A stretch of DNA of 60,123 nucleotides. It comes from Chitinophaga pinensis (GTDB lineage: Bacteria; Bacteroidota; Bacteroidia; Flavobacteriales_D; Crocinitomicaceae). How positions within the stretch are numbered: position 1 is the first letter of the stretch; each line of letters begins with the position of its first letter. Position numbers and translations under genes: made by a program. The notes beneath the pieces are model-generated. The model ran no database searches. It was not told the DNA's origin and saw nothing but the letters and a program-made list of their open reading frames with translations. Positions 1-9,888 of this stretch are shown in pieces. The stretch is from NCBI GenBank assembly GCA_943324745.2, contig CALPMT020000019.1, forward strand, positions 1-60,123, read 5' to 3'.

Positions 1-274
1 ATCTTTCCAACTCTTGCATAATCAAACCATACGAAATTTGATCCAAACCTGGACCACCATATTCTTCTGGAATATATGGACCAAAAGCACCAATTTCTCC
101 TAATCCACGTAATAAATGCATCGGAAAAGTAGCATTTTCATAGTGCTCATCAATGATTGGAGAAACTTCTTTTTTCACCCAAGCACGCGCAGCGTCACGA
201 ACTAACAATTGTTCTTCCGTGTACAAATCATCCAAATTAAAATAATCTGGGTGCGAATATAAATCTGTCTTCAT
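1..274 (-). CDS. Acyl-CoA dehydrogenase, N-terminal part (glutaryl-CoA dehydrogenase-like)
   Basis: The ATG is at 274 and the frame stays open to the window edge, so only about 91 residues are visible. The translated start carries the helical N-terminal domain of acyl-CoA dehydrogenases: YTEEQLLVRDAARAWVKKEV, then a run through LGEIGAFGPYIPEEYGG and the segment LDQISYGLIMQELER. The family are FAD enzymes that desaturate acyl-CoA esters. The early LYTEEQ / AYIPEEYGG pattern resembles the glutaryl-CoA dehydrogenase branch, but the catalytic region lies outside the window, so the substrate is not certain. It is transcribed away from the DUF4271 gene across a 246-bp divergent gap. Confidence 0.85.
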   Translation of the reverse strand, partial: MKTDLYSHPDYFNLDDLYTEEQLLVRDAARAWVKKEVSPIIDEHYENATFPMHLLRGLGEIGAFGPYIPEEYGGPGLDQISYGLIMQELER

Positions 275-299
275 AAGTTATGTAAAATGATTCTACGAA

Positions 300-307
300 C
301 AAAATTA
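300..307 (-). promoter_or_regulatory. Possible -7 element of the acyl-CoA dehydrogenase promoter
   Basis: On the minus strand the sequence TAATTTTG fits the Bacteroidota -7 consensus TAnnTTTG and lies 26 bp upstream of the ATG at 274. I see no good TTG -33 box at the right distance, so this is a partial match. Confidence 0.3.
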
Positions 308-520
308 CTATTATAATAGAATATAAACTAATAAAGATGGTGTCGATTCTACAGATTTTTAAAAGAAAATAGTTCGGATAGTTGCAAAACAATAATGCAA
401 AGAATACACCCAACAAAAAATGCAGGATTCAAATAATACACATAGAATAAAAAACCCATTTTTTTTAGAAACTCCTAAAAACAAAACACTAATTTTGTCA
501 AGCAATAAAAGCCTGCTAAA

Positions 521-1228
521 TTGATTACTCTCGCATTTGGAATTATTAATAACGCTCAAGAGATTGTAGTACCAAAACTACTTTCACCAAAAGTGAATTC
601 CATGTATGGTACAATTACCCTTTTCCTTTCTATTGGGATATTACTTATCACTTTTGCTCGAATGAGTTCTAGCTATTTCCTAGTTTCAATTGCTAGAAGC
701 ATCTATAAAAATCGCTCCATAGAAAAAATTACGCAAGAAGAAATGCCATTAACTGCACTTTCCTCTTTCTGTTTAATTGTCAACTTTTTAATTTGTGCAA
801 GCTGCCTATTATACCTTACTGTCGATTTTTTTCATGAGACAATAAACACAAGCACCTTATTAGCAATTGTTTACACTCCAATGCTGTTTTTATTTGGTCC
901 ATTTATATTCTTAAATTTAGTGGAATATATAACGGGCGAAAAAGGAATTACAAAAGCCATTAAATTAACTAATTGGGCAATTTGTAAATTCTTAGGTATA
1001 CTGTTCTCAATCCTCGTATTAATATGGGTGTTTAATGACCAAAATGCATTTTTATTTGCATATGTATTGTGGATAATTCTCTGTATTTGCTACATATATA
1101 GAATATTTAGAGGAATTATCTTTGCATTTTCTAAGGGCATATCGTGGTATTATATTATTTTGTACTTTTGTATGTTTGAAATTATACCTATGTATCCTAT
1201 TTGGATGCTAGTAGAAGGTAAATTATAA
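521..1228 (+). CDS. DUF4271 family integral membrane protein
   Basis: The 235-residue product is strongly hydrophobic, with about five to six membrane segments (roughly residues 31-50, 80-105, 115-140, 155-175, 180-200, 210-230). The composition and the position just upstream of a uroporphyrinogen-III synthase-like gene match the DUF4271 family of Bacteroidota, whose function is not known. The frame begins at a TTG (521) after an in-frame stop at 506; the next candidate is the ATG at 602, which would lose the first 27 residues. It is separated from the next gene by 26 bp, so the two are probably co-transcribed. Confidence 0.6.
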   Translation: MITLAFGIINNAQEIVVPKLLSPKVNSMYGTITLFLSIGILLITFARMSSSYFLVSIARSIYKNRSIEKITQEEMPLTALSSFCLIVNFLICASCLLYLTVDFFHETINTSTLLAIVYTPMLFLFGPFIFLNLVEYITGEKGITKAIKLTNWAICKFLGILFSILVLIWVFNDQNAFLFAYVLWIILCICYIYRIFRGIIFAFSKGISWYYIILYFCMFEIIPMYPIWMLVEGKL

Positions 1229-1254
1229 AATAGATTAACTTAATAATTAGCATT

Positions 1255-2004
1255 TTGAGCATCAAAACAATTTTGGTTTCTCAACCTAAACCTGAAGGAG
1301 ATAAGTCTCCTTATTTTGATTTAGCTGATAAATACAAGCTAAAGATAGATTTTCGTCCATTCATTAAGGTGGAAGGGATTAGTGCACAAGAATTTCGTTC
1401 TCAACGAATTGATTTCAATGAGTATACAGCGGTAATTATGACCTCTAAAAATGCCATTGATCATTTCTTTAGAATTGCACAAGAAACGCGTTATACAGTA
1501 CCTGACTCTTTAAAATACTTTTGTATATCCGAAGCTGTAGCTTTATACTTACAAAAATATGTAACCTATAGAAAACGTAAAATATTTTTTGGAAAACAAT
1601 CCATTGAAGACTTAATGGAAAGTATGAAAAAACATAAAGGAGAAAAATACTTATTACCTTGTACTGATATTTTACGCGACAAAATACCCGAAACACTTGA
1701 GGAACATAACATTAACTTTACTAAGGCAATGTTGTATCGCACTGTTGCTTCTGATTTAAGCGACTTAGAAGAAGTACATTATGACATGCTCGTATTTTTT
1801 AGTCCAGGTGGTATTGAGTCTTTATTTAAAAACTTTCCTGAATTTAAACAAAACAAAACTTTAATTGCTGCTTTTGGTCCTACTACGGCGAATGCAGTCA
1901 TAAAAAACAATTTAAGATTAGACGTTCATGCACCCCAACCCAATGCACCAAGTATGACGGCAGCAATAGAAAATTTTGTAAAAGACTCCCTGAAGAAAAA
2001 ATAA
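1255..2004 (+). CDS. hemD: Uroporphyrinogen-III synthase family protein
   Basis: The 249-residue protein begins SIKTILVSQPKPEGDKSPYF and contains YTAVIMTSKNAIDHFF (about residue 60-75) and DMLVFFSPGGIESLF (about 177-191), the two-domain HemD pattern. In tetrapyrrole synthesis this enzyme closes and inverts ring D of hydroxymethylbilane to give uroporphyrinogen III. HemD proteins are very divergent, so the family call is firmer than the exact activity. The start chosen is a TTG at 1255, because no ATG or GTG lies before the conserved beginning. It follows DUF4271 closely and ends just before an intrinsic terminator at 2013-2039. Confidence 0.8.
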   Translation: MSIKTILVSQPKPEGDKSPYFDLADKYKLKIDFRPFIKVEGISAQEFRSQRIDFNEYTAVIMTSKNAIDHFFRIAQETRYTVPDSLKYFCISEAVALYLQKYVTYRKRKIFFGKQSIEDLMESMKKHKGEKYLLPCTDILRDKIPETLEEHNINFTKAMLYRTVASDLSDLEEVHYDMLVFFSPGGIESLFKNFPEFKQNKTLIAAFGPTTANAVIKNNLRLDVHAPQPNAPSMTAAIENFVKDSLKKK

Positions 2005-2012
2005 TTAATTTT

Positions 2013-2039
2013 AAAGTGCTCGTTGAAGCACTTTTTTTT
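2013..2039 (+). terminator. Intrinsic terminator after the hemD-like gene
   Basis: AAAGTGCT (2013-2020) and AGCACTTT (2027-2034) form a perfect 8-bp stem around a 6-base loop, followed by a T run to 2039. It separates the DUF4271-hemD pair from the penicillin-binding protein gene. Confidence 0.85.
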
Positions 2040-2057
2040 GGATAAAATGTACTAAAA

Positions 2058-4619
2058 ATGGCTAATAAAGTACCAACAAAAAACAGCATGATTTCTTCAC
2101 CAAAAAGCACTAAAAGATTAACTAGATGGTTTTGGGTCTTTGGAACTTTTCCTTTTACTCTTATAATAGGATTGCTGATTTTACAATCATTTAGTGATTT
2201 ACCATCTATTGAAGATTTAAAAGACCCTCAATTATCTGCATCCATTGTTTATGCAAATGATGGTCAAACAGAATTAGGTCGATATTGGAAAATAAATCGT
2301 GTTGTGGCACATTATGATTCAATTTCTCCATTTATTACCGACGCATTAATTTCTACTGAAGATGAACGATTTTTTGATCACTCTGGAATTGATTTCAAAG
2401 CCTTGGCTCGCGCAGTTGCAAATGCAGGAAGTGCGGGTGGAGCCTCTACAATAACTCAACAATTAGCAAAACAATTATTTACCCTAAAACAACGTGAAGA
2501 TCGTGCAAATGGTGAAGAAGAATCAAAACCTTGGTTTGGTAGCATTGGTCGAAAAGTCAATCGTTTAGTAGAAAAAGTTAGAGAAAATATCATCTCTACA
2601 CGTATTGAGGAAACGTTTACAAAAGAAGAAATTATTACGATGTATTTGAATCAATTTGACTTCTTGTACAACGCAGTAGGAATTGCAAATGCATGTAAAA
2701 TCTACTACAATAAAACTCCTCAAACGGTAACGAAACAAGAAGCGGCTATGTTAGTAGGGATGTGTAAAAACCCAACCCTTTTTAATCCATATACTTTCAC
2801 GCAAAAAAATTACCGTGGAATTATAGCTAACAACAAGGGGATTTCTCCAAACGCAGTGCCTGCTAACGAAGTAGCTGCTGCTCGTGAAAAGGATAGTATC
2901 CGTGCTTGGGAACGAAGAAATCAAGTATTGTTTCAATGGTTAAAAAACAGTAATAAAGGTAATGATGGTCTACGTGTAAAATTAACACAAGCCGAATATG
3001 ATGAATTAAAAACCACATCAATACGTTCTAACTTCCAACAACTAAATTTCAAAAAAGGACGCGCTACATATTTCCGGGAAGCTGTCCGTAAAGAAGTAGT
3101 AGATTTATTAGCGGAAAAAGATGAAAATGGAGATTATGTTATTTATAAACGTAATCTAGAAGATCCCGAAGATAAAAGTAGACCCTACAGTATCTACGAA
3201 GATGGTTTACGCATTTATACTACCGTTGATTACCGTATGCAAGTTTATGCGGAAGAAGCTGTAAAAAGACACTTAAGTCAAACCCTTCAACCTCAATTTA
3301 ATCAAAACAACCGTGGATTAAGAAATTATCCATTCTCAAATGATATCAAAGATGAGGAATATAAAAGCATTATGAATACTGCTATTAAACGTTCAGACCG
3401 TTATTATAACATGTCAAATGCTGGATATACTGAAGAACAAATTATAGAGAAATTCAAAGAAAAAATTCCAATCAAAGTATTTACATGGGATGGTGAAGAA
3501 GAACGTTTAATGTCTCCATTAGATTCAATTAAATATTACAAAGGAATGCTACAGGCTGGATTATTATCAATTGAACCTGAAACAGGATTTGTGAAAGCAT
3601 GGGTAGGTGGTACCGATATTGATCACTTTGCGTATGACCACGTAAGACAAGGAACACGTCAAGTTGGATCTACCATGAAACCATTTGTATACGCAACTGC
3701 AATGTCAATGGGGGTTATTAAACCATGTACAAAAGTAGAAAATGTAAGACATTGTATTAAACTATACCACGATGATGGAACATACTTCAAAACTTGGTGT
3801 CCGGGAGGTAGCGGTGGTGGTGGTGGAATGATATCTATCAAAAAAGGACTAGCAAATTCCTTAAACAATATCGCAGCATGGACAATTAATCACATGGGGA
3901 ACAATGGACCGAGAATTTTGGGGAACGTATTAGAATTAATGGATATTAAATTAGCAAAGCGCGACCTAACACCTTCTATGGCATTAGGTTCTGTTGATAT
4001 GTCTCTCTATCAATTGGTAGCTGCTCAAGCCATGTTTGTGAATCATGGATTGTTTAACAAACCAACAACAATTCTTCGTATCGAAGATCGTTATGGAAAT
4101 GAAATCTACACAAATAAATTTGTAACTCGTGAAATATTTAATGAAACATATGCCTATTCAATTATAGACATGATGAAAGAGGTTTGTCGTTCTGGTACTG
4201 CATCAAGTATACGCAGCGGACAAGCATGGGCAAATATACCTTACCCTACTGCTGGAAAAACAGGAACAACTCAGAGTAACTCTGACGGTTGGTTTATTGG
4301 ATTAACACCTGATTTAGCGACAGGGATATGGGTTGGAGCCGAAGATCGTGGTGTTCGTTTCAGATCCACCAATCAAGGTCAAGGTGCACGAACTGCTTTA
4401 CCAATTTATGGATATTTTATGAATCGCGTATATAAAGATTCAAAATTAAAAATATCCAAAGAAGACTTCGAAAAACCGGATGAATTCGATGATTCAAAAG
4501 TTGATTGTAATGAAAATTACAGTATGGTAACTCGGGAAGTGGAAGAAACTACAAGTGACGAAGAGATGGGTGACGGAGAATCGACAGAAGAAGTAGATCC
4601 AGAATTAGCATTACCTTAA
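2058..4619 (+). CDS. Penicillin-binding protein 1A, bifunctional peptidoglycan synthase
   Basis: The 853-residue protein has a short cytoplasmic tail, one membrane anchor near residues 22-44, a GT51 transglycosylase domain and a transpeptidase domain. In the GT51 part I see [14 protein letters not shown] with the catalytic Glu at 101, then [15 protein letters not shown] and the segment ending [17 protein letters not shown]. The transpeptidase motifs are STMK (Ser538-Lys541), SLN (601-603) and KTG (734-736). It polymerises and cross-links lipid II on the outer face of the inner membrane. The C-terminal tail is acidic (Glu/Asp-rich) and probably disordered. Length and domain order are those of class A PBPs. 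It stands 19 bp before the CoA-transferase gene. Confidence 0.95.
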   Translation: MANKVPTKNSMISSPKSTKRLTRWFWVFGTFPFTLIIGLLILQSFSDLPSIEDLKDPQLSASIVYANDGQTELGRYWKINRVVAHYDSISPFITDALISTEDERFFDHSGIDFKALARAVANAGSAGGASTITQQLAKQLFTLKQREDRANGEEESKPWFGSIGRKVNRLVEKVRENIISTRIEETFTKEEIITMYLNQFDFLYNAVGIANACKIYYNKTPQTVTKQEAAMLVGMCKNPTLFNPYTFTQKNYRGIIANNKGISPNAVPANEVAAAREKDSIRAWERRNQVLFQWLKNSNKGNDGLRVKLTQAEYDELKTTSIRSNFQQLNFKKGRATYFREAVRKEVVDLLAEKDENGDYVIYKRNLEDPEDKSRPYSIYEDGLRIYTTVDYRMQVYAEEAVKRHLSQTLQPQFNQNNRGLRNYPFSNDIKDEEYKSIMNTAIKRSDRYYNMSNAGYTEEQIIEKFKEKIPIKVFTWDGEEERLMSPLDSIKYYKGMLQAGLLSIEPETGFVKAWVGGTDIDHFAYDHVRQGTRQVGSTMKPFVYATAMSMGVIKPCTKVENVRHCIKLYHDDGTYFKTWCPGGSGGGGGMISIKKGLANSLNNIAAWTINHMGNNGPRILGNVLELMDIKLAKRDLTPSMALGSVDMSLYQLVAAQAMFVNHGLFNKPTTILRIEDRYGNEIYTNKFVTREIFNETYAYSIIDMMKEVCRSGTASSIRSGQAWANIPYPTAGKTGTTQSNSDGWFIGLTPDLATGIWVGAEDRGVRFRSTNQGQGARTALPIYGYFMNRVYKDSKLKISKEDFEKPDEFDDSKVDCNENYSMVTREVEETTSDEEMGDGESTEEVDPELALP

Positions 4620-4638
4620 ATATTTATATATAAAGATT

Positions 4639-5334
4639 ATGAATAAAGTAGTAAGTAACGTTTCAGAAGCACTGATAGGTATCGAAGACAACATGACCTT
4701 GATGGTTGGTGGATTTGGTTTATGTGGTATTCCTGAAAATTCAATCGCTGAATTAGTTAAATTAGGCGTTAAAAATCTTACCTGTATTTCAAACAATGCG
4801 GGTGTAGATAACTTTGGACTTGGTTTGTTATTACAACAAAAACAAGTAAAAAAAATGATTAGTTCCTACGTTGGTGAAAACGACGAATTTGAACGTCAAA
4901 TGTTATCCGGAGAATTAGAAGTTGATTTAATTCCACAAGGTTCATTAGCTGAAAGATGTCGTGCAGGTGGAGCTGGCATTCCAGCCTTCTTTACACCAGC
5001 AGGTTACGGAACAGAAGTTGCTGAAGGGAAAGAAGTACGTGTATTTAATGGAAAACCTCACATTCTAGAGTCAGCATTAGAAGCTGATTTTGCAATTGTG
5101 AAAGCTTGGAAAGGGGATACTGAAGGAAACTTAATATACAAGGCGACTGCACGTAATTTCAACCCAATGATGGCAATGGCAGGAAAAATAACAGTTGCTG
5201 AAGTTGAAGAGCTAGTTCCAGCAGGTGAATTAGATCCTAATCAAATTCACACTCCAGGAATTTTCGTACAACGTATTTTTCAAGGAGAGAAATTTGAAAA
5301 ACGCATTGAACAAAGAACGGTTAGAACAAAATAA
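4639..5334 (+). CDS. scoA: 3-oxoacid CoA-transferase, subunit A
   Basis: The 231-residue protein has the family I CoA-transferase alpha-subunit pattern: [18 protein letters not shown] near residue 21 and [20 protein letters not shown] near residue 57, then [18 protein letters not shown]. With the beta subunit encoded downstream (5440-6096) it would move CoA between succinyl-CoA and acetoacetate or related 3-oxoacids, in ketone-body or amino acid breakdown. The A and B genes are in the usual order but are separated by 105 bp holding a GC-rich palindromic repeat. Confidence 0.92.
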   Translation: MNKVVSNVSEALIGIEDNMTLMVGGFGLCGIPENSIAELVKLGVKNLTCISNNAGVDNFGLGLLLQQKQVKKMISSYVGENDEFERQMLSGELEVDLIPQGSLAERCRAGGAGIPAFFTPAGYGTEVAEGKEVRVFNGKPHILESALEADFAIVKAWKGDTEGNLIYKATARNFNPMMAMAGKITVAEVEELVPAGELDPNQIHTPGIFVQRIFQGEKFEKRIEQRTVRTK

Positions 5335-5343
5335 ATGGTTGAT

Positions 5344-5414
5344 TTTCCTCCCTTGAGGGAGGATTAAGGAGGGTGATAAATGTCACCTCCCCTACCCCTC
5401 CTCAAGGAGGGAAA
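5344..5414. repeat. REP-like GC-rich palindromic repeat between scoA and scoB
   Basis: A 71-bp imperfect inverted repeat begins TTTCCTCCCTTGAGGGAGG and ends CTCCTCAAGGAGGGAAA, with a short centre near 5376-5381. It is far richer in G and C than its surroundings. Smaller relatives lie at 49617-49645 and, decayed, around 9766-9800. In RNA it could fold into a long hairpin inside the scoA-scoB message. Confidence 0.75.
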
Positions 5415-5439
5415 TTTTCAATCTTCAAATTAGAAAAAA

Positions 5440-6096
5440 ATGGCTTTAGATAAAGTAGGTATTGCAAAACGAATTGCACAAGAATTAAAAGACGGTTGGT
5501 ACGTGAATTTAGGAATCGGAATCCCAACGTTAGTAGCAAATTATATTCCTGAAGGAATAGAAGTTGAATTTCAATCAGAAAACGGTATTTTAGGTATGGG
5601 TCCTTTCCCTTTCGAAGGCGAAGAAGACGCAGACTTAATTAATGCTGGAAAACAAACTATAACAGCAACCAAAGGAGCAGTGTTTTTTGACTCTGCGATG
5701 TCCTTTGCGATGATTAGAGGTCAACATGTACAGCTTACAGTACTTGGCGCTATGGAAGTGTCTCAAAACGGAGATATTGCAAACTGGAAAATTCCAGGTA
5801 AGATGGTAAAAGGTATGGGTGGAGCAATGGATTTAGTTGCTTCAGCTGATAATATCATTGTTGCAATGATGCATTCCAATAAAGCAGGTGAATCTAAAAT
5901 TCTTAAAGAATGTACTTTACCATTAACTGGTGTTGGTTGTGTAAAAAAAGTCGTTACTGAATTAGCAGTAATGGAAATCAAAGATGGTAAATTCCACTTG
6001 ATTGAACGTGCACCAGGTGTAAGTGTAGAAGAGATTATTTCAAAGACTGAAGGAAATTTAGTCGTCCCAGAAAATGTACCAGAGATGGTATTATAG
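5440..6096 (+). CDS. scoB: 3-oxoacid CoA-transferase, subunit B
   Basis: The 218-residue beta subunit contains YVNLGIGIPTLVANYIP (about residues 21-37) and the catalytic motif SENGILGMGP with the active-site Glu at residue 47, which forms the covalent CoA thioester in this family. Later it shows GKMVKGMGGAMDLV. The length is normal for a separate B subunit. It is followed by a strong bidirectional terminator at 6113-6152, which ends the run of plus-strand genes that begins with the PBP1A gene. Confidence 0.93.
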   Translation: MALDKVGIAKRIAQELKDGWYVNLGIGIPTLVANYIPEGIEVEFQSENGILGMGPFPFEGEEDADLINAGKQTITATKGAVFFDSAMSFAMIRGQHVQLTVLGAMEVSQNGDIANWKIPGKMVKGMGGAMDLVASADNIIVAMMHSNKAGESKILKECTLPLTGVGCVKKVVTELAVMEIKDGKFHLIERAPGVSVEEIISKTEGNLVVPENVPEMVL

Positions 6097-6112
6097 TAAA
6101 ATTGAACATACC

Positions 6113-6152
6113 AGAAAAGGGAGTAAAATAAATTTCTCCCTTTTCTAGTTTT
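6113..6152. terminator. Bidirectional intrinsic terminator
   Basis: AGAAAAGGGAG (6113-6123) pairs perfectly with CTCCCTTTTCT (6136-6146) over 11 bp, followed by AGTTTTTT. It lies between convergent genes, scoB and the small membrane protein at 6165-6410. Confidence 0.8.
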
Positions 6153-6164
6153 TTAAATAAACTT

Positions 6165-6410
6165 TTACTTTTTGAAAAAAACCATTCGTAAAATTCCAAC
6201 AATCTTTTTACGGAAAAGGAAGATTAACAAAGCATAAGGAATAAGCATTAAATACAAAATTCCTGTATTAATGTTGGATCCAAAAGAAGATTCGTCTGCT
6301 TCATTAGCAGCTTGTTCTGCTACAACTTTACATTGAGCACAACCTTGTGCAAATACTTCTTGATTTACAAATAGTAAAACCAGTAAGCATATAAAAATCC
6401 ATTTCTTCAT
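6165..6410 (-). CDS. Small secreted/membrane protein of unknown function
   Basis: The product is 81 residues when started at the ATG at 6410, which directly follows the DinB-like gene. It begins MKKWIFICLLVLLFVNQEVF, a typical signal peptide, then AQGCAQCKVVAEQAANEADE with a CxxC pair, and ends with one membrane helix (ILYLMLIPYALLIFLF) and a basic tail. I recognise no family. An upstream in-frame start would extend it into the neighbouring gene and lose the signal peptide, so I reject it. It is the last gene of a four-gene minus-strand run starting at 9642. Confidence 0.65.
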   Translation of the reverse strand: MKKWIFICLLVLLFVNQEVFAQGCAQCKVVAEQAANEADESSFGSNINTGILYLMLIPYALLIFLFRKKIVGILRMVFFKK

Positions 6411-6420
6411 AGGTAAGAAT

Positions 6421-6870
6421 TTAGAGTAATCCAAACTGTTGAAAATGATGTGTAATGTGCTTAGCATGTAAACGTTTCCATTGCGCATAATTCAAAGATC
6501 CATAATAAGGATGAATATGCTTCAAGTCAGGATTGTTTTCATATAATTCTTCGAATTTTAAGTAAACATCGATGTACTCATCAATCGCCAACTCAATTTC
6601 TTCGTGGCGTAAAGGCATATCAGCTGTTGCAAAAGGAACTTGTATCTCTTTTGCCATCGGTTTGTCTGATTCCAAAAAACGCAACATGGAAGGCAATTTT
6701 TCTTCATCAATTAATACTGATTGCGGGTTTTCGCCTATCGCTATTCTAATAACATCTACAAGATGCTCAACCATTCGTTGAGCTGACATGGTTCCCCAAA
6801 TAGCAGGTGTTGCTTCTGTTAATTTATCAAAGATGGGTAATACTACCTCCAGTTCAGTATCTACAAACAT
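6421..6870 (-). CDS. DinB-like / DUF1569 family protein
   Basis: The 149-residue protein has the four-helix DinB-like layout: WGTMSAQRMVEHLVDVIRIA early and LHAKHITHHFQQFGLL at the C-terminus. The spaced histidines (HL in the first helix, HxxHHF in the last) match the metal-binding positions of this superfamily. The biochemical role is unknown for this branch. Its start codon overlaps the stop of the lipid kinase gene by one base (TAATG), so the two are translationally linked. Confidence 0.7.
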   Translation of the reverse strand: MFVDTELEVVLPIFDKLTEATPAIWGTMSAQRMVEHLVDVIRIAIGENPQSVLIDEEKLPSMLRFLESDKPMAKEIQVPFATADMPLRHEEIELAIDEYIDVYLKFEELYENNPDLKHIHPYYGSLNYAQWKRLHAKHITHHFQQFGLL

Positions 6871-7754
6871 TACGCAAGAGTTTTTCCTGCGAAGATATTA
6901 AGACTTTTTGGGATAACTTGAATATTTAATTCTTTTCTTACTTCAAAAGGTTCACCGTCGTAATGCGCCATTTTTTGGTTCAAGGTGATACGTGCTTTTT
7001 CCAACGAAATCGTTTCCGTAAATTTAGATTTATGGCTTGTTTTTTTGAAAAAATGGTAAGCAATAGAAGGCGCTTTCCAAAAGGAAAACGGTTTTAACAA
7101 ACACAATTCCATTTTACCATCAGTAACATTGGAAGTTGGTGAAATACAAAATCCATTTCCAAATTCTGATGCATTTGCAAGTGTACAAAGTACCACAGGT
7201 AATTCTCTTTTAAAATGCGGTAATTCAATCGTAATTGTAATCGGTTTAAAAGAATAAAATTCTTTCGTGATTAATTTTACATAGTTCCACATTCCTCGTT
7301 TTTTAGACTTATTAAATTTATCTGCAATTAATGCATCAAAACCATATCCTCCAACACCTAAAAACGGTTTGTCGTTCACAAGGCCTGTATCCATGATCAT
7401 ACGATTTTGTTCGTTGATACATTGAATCGCTTTTTTGATATTTAAAGGAATTTGTAAATGACGTGCTAAACCATTTCCAGAGCCAACAGGTAAAATTGCT
7501 AAAGAAGTTTTTGTTCCAATCAAAGCGGTACCAACTTCATGTACAGAACCATCGCCACCAACAGCACACACAACATCTACTCCATCTATAGCAGCTTGAG
7601 TTGCAATTTCTTTGGCGTGTTTACAGTATTCGGAATATTTAATTTCGTAATCAAAAATAGAATGATCTAAATTATCCTGTATCAATTTAGGTAAGTCTCT
7701 CTTCTTTCCTGTTCCAGAAATTGGATTAATGATGAAATATATTCTCTTTTTCAT
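6870..7754 (-). CDS. Diacylglycerol kinase family lipid kinase (YegS/BmrU type)
   Basis: The 294-residue protein opens with RIYFIINPISGTGKK and carries the GGDGS motif at residues 66-70 and LPVGSGNGLARHL near residue 92, the nucleotide-binding signature of the DAGK catalytic domain. The family phosphorylates diacylglycerol or sphingoid lipids with ATP. It overlaps the 3' end of the upstream LTA synthase-like gene by 29 bp. That makes functional sense: LTA-synthase-like enzymes release diacylglycerol, which such a kinase can recycle. The link is inference from gene order. Confidence 0.88.
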   Translation of the reverse strand: MKKRIYFIINPISGTGKKRDLPKLIQDNLDHSIFDYEIKYSEYCKHAKEIATQAAIDGVDVVCAVGGDGSVHEVGTALIGTKTSLAILPVGSGNGLARHLQIPLNIKKAIQCINEQNRMIMDTGLVNDKPFLGVGGYGFDALIADKFNKSKKRGMWNYVKLITKEFYSFKPITITIELPHFKRELPVVLCTLANASEFGNGFCISPTSNVTDGKMELCLLKPFSFWKAPSIAYHFFKKTSHKSKFTETISLEKARITLNQKMAHYDGEPFEVRKELNIQVIPKSLNIFAGKTLA

Positions 7755-9642
7755 ATACCGTAGTTTGATTGTGTATCAAATCTCGGTTGTAACGTTGCAC
7801 GATTGCTTTCAATCTGCGCTCCATTTTTTTCGATTCTTTGTAGTGTTTTTTCATTGAATCGACAACCTTGTTTGATTTCGAATCTAAACGATACAAATAT
7901 CGTGCCTTTTCTTGTGAAAAAGATAAAAGAAAGTTATTTTGAAAATAATAATAAGAACCATCTAAATAAGCAACAGACTCTTTTTCATGTGTTTGAAAAT
8001 AAGAATTTCCATAAGAATAATAATTTGTTTTAATATTCAACACATCTAACAAGGTCGGTAAAATATCAACTTGTTGAAATAGATCTTGGTTTTTCTCTTT
8101 ATTTAGTCTACCACTAGGATCAAAAAACACTATTGGAATTTTATACATTTCTGTACGTTGATTATATTTAGGGTTATTAGTTGCAGCGGTATGATCTGCA
8201 CATAAAACAAACACCGTATTTTTATACCAAGGTTGCTTCTTAGCTGTTTCAAAAAACTTTCTCAAACTATAATCTCCATAAGCAATTGCTTCGCATATTG
8301 GCTCATTGCCTTTTAACAATTTTCCTCTCATATGTGGTGGAATATAAAAGGGATGATGAGAGGAAAGTGTAAATAAACTAGCTAAAAAAGGTTGTTTAAA
8401 TTCACTCAATTTTCGAGCAGTCCAAGGATTAAAATATTCATCTAAAATCCCCCAACTACCATCGTAATGCTCTTCATTATTGTATTCTTTTCTTCCAAAA
8501 TAGTTATCAAAACCAACTTGAGCTGCAAACCCATCAAACTTCATAGAACCATTGGATGCACCATGAAAAAAAGCAGAAGAATATCCTTCTTTTTTTAAAA
8601 TACGAGGTAAGCCTTCAATTCGGTTATTTCCATACTGCGAAGAAATATAAGGAATTTCCAACAACGATGGAAGCGATGCAAAAATAGCAGGAACCGCTTC
8701 AATTGATTTTTTACCATTTGCAATTCCATTTTTAAAATACAAACTTTCATTGGTTAGAGAGTCCAAAAATGGTGTAAATGATTTTTTAGCTCCTGACGCC
8801 CCGACCCATTCGTTACCGAAACTTTCTAAAATTAACACAATCACATTTGTTTTGTTTGGCAAAATATGTTGTGGAACACTCGTTTTAATAGGATTAAATA
8901 GCTGTTTTTCTATTTTCAATGAAAAATAGTGTTTTTCTTGCACTCCAACTTTTGACCAAGATTTTACCATGGTAAAAGGTGTATTTAAAACAAAAGCGGT
9001 ATTTTCTATGCGTGTGAATTGAGAAGCATCGATAGGACTTAAAGGTTTTAAAACAAAGCCACCACGACCAATAAAAACAGCAATTACAACACTGATAATA
9101 AGTGTGATGAATTGTTTAAAAATAGAAGGTTCCCTTTGTTCGAAATTATTTACGGTCATTGTAAAAACACGATTTGTTATCCACAAAAATGTGATAAACA
9201 ATAACATCACAAACCAAAAATCTCGAAAGTAAGAAGTTAATTGTTGACTCAAATCGTTTCCACCCTGAACCATTTCAAATACGTCTACAGTAGAACGTTT
9301 TTTAGTGAAACGGAAATATTCTACATCAATTAAATTAAAAAAAACCAATGTGCTGTTTAATAATAAAAACAACACTCTCAAGACTCTTTGATACCAAATT
9401 GACGCTACAAATTTGATTGGTAAAAGAGATAAAGTAATGAATGGCAAATAAAACAAACAGATTGTCAACATATCAAAACCGGCTCCAATCAACCAATCGT
9501 TAGCGGTTATCAATGAAAAGTCAGCCTGGTTAGAAAAATAGAAGACAACTCGACACAGCTGCATACAAAGAATAGTCCAAGTTAAACGTTTAAGTAAAAC
9601 TGATAAATTTGATGGCAGAAGATTCTTAAAAATTCGATTCAT
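7726..9642 (-). CDS. LTA synthase family membrane sulfatase/phosphoglycerol transferase
   Basis: The 638-residue protein starts with about five membrane helices (residues 15-205), then an extracytoplasmic alkaline phosphatase-superfamily domain. It contains NVIVLILESFGNEW with Glu273, the likely nucleophile Thr290 in KKSFTPFLDSL, and CADHTAATNN with Asp483-His484 as metal ligands. This is the LtaS/MdoB layout. Substrate in a Gram-negative is not known; transfer of a phosphoglycerol-type group in the envelope is the family expectation. It heads a minus-strand group with a lipid kinase and a DinB-like gene, overlapping the kinase gene by 29 bp. Confidence 0.88.
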   Translation of the reverse strand: MNRIFKNLLPSNLSVLLKRLTWTILCMQLCRVVFYFSNQADFSLITANDWLIGAGFDMLTICLFYLPFITLSLLPIKFVASIWYQRVLRVLFLLLNSTLVFFNLIDVEYFRFTKKRSTVDVFEMVQGGNDLSQQLTSYFRDFWFVMLLFITFLWITNRVFTMTVNNFEQREPSIFKQFITLIISVVIAVFIGRGGFVLKPLSPIDASQFTRIENTAFVLNTPFTMVKSWSKVGVQEKHYFSLKIEKQLFNPIKTSVPQHILPNKTNVIVLILESFGNEWVGASGAKKSFTPFLDSLTNESLYFKNGIANGKKSIEAVPAIFASLPSLLEIPYISSQYGNNRIEGLPRILKKEGYSSAFFHGASNGSMKFDGFAAQVGFDNYFGRKEYNNEEHYDGSWGILDEYFNPWTARKLSEFKQPFLASLFTLSSHHPFYIPPHMRGKLLKGNEPICEAIAYGDYSLRKFFETAKKQPWYKNTVFVLCADHTAATNNPKYNQRTEMYKIPIVFFDPSGRLNKEKNQDLFQQVDILPTLLDVLNIKTNYYSYGNSYFQTHEKESVAYLDGSYYYFQNNFLLSFSQEKARYLYRLDSKSNKVVDSMKKHYKESKKMERRLKAIVQRYNRDLIHNQTTVYEKENIFHH

Positions 9643-9765
9643 TACTTAACAAAAGTAAGGTATTTTTTGGTAAAAATTCACCTCCATCAGTCACACCTTA
9701 GAAGGGAAGATTTAAAGCTAAGTCATTTTTGAAAATCAATTAATTCATTGAATCATAGATTTACT

Positions 9766-9800
9766 TTCTTGAGGAGGGATTAATGAAGGTGACTCAAAAA
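9766..9800. repeat. Decayed copy of the GC-rich palindromic repeat
   Basis: The stretch CTTGAGGAGGGATTAATGAA followed by GGTGACT resembles one arm of the 5344-5414 repeat. A second piece, CACCTCCATCAGTCACACC, lies near 9678-9696. The two could be the arms of a decayed element in the 200-bp gap between divergent genes. Confidence 0.4.
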
Positions 9801-9888
9801 TTTCTACAAATCTTTTTGTTAAAAAATGATAATGATCTAGTTCAAATTGATTTATTCTCTAAATTTAAATGTAAATAAAATTAAACCT

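Noticed and set aside
359..559. Minus-strand frame of 66 codons with a hydrophobic product
   Set aside because: It overlaps the start of the DUF4271 gene, has no family resemblance and no promoter. Kept out, though a small membrane protein cannot be fully excluded.
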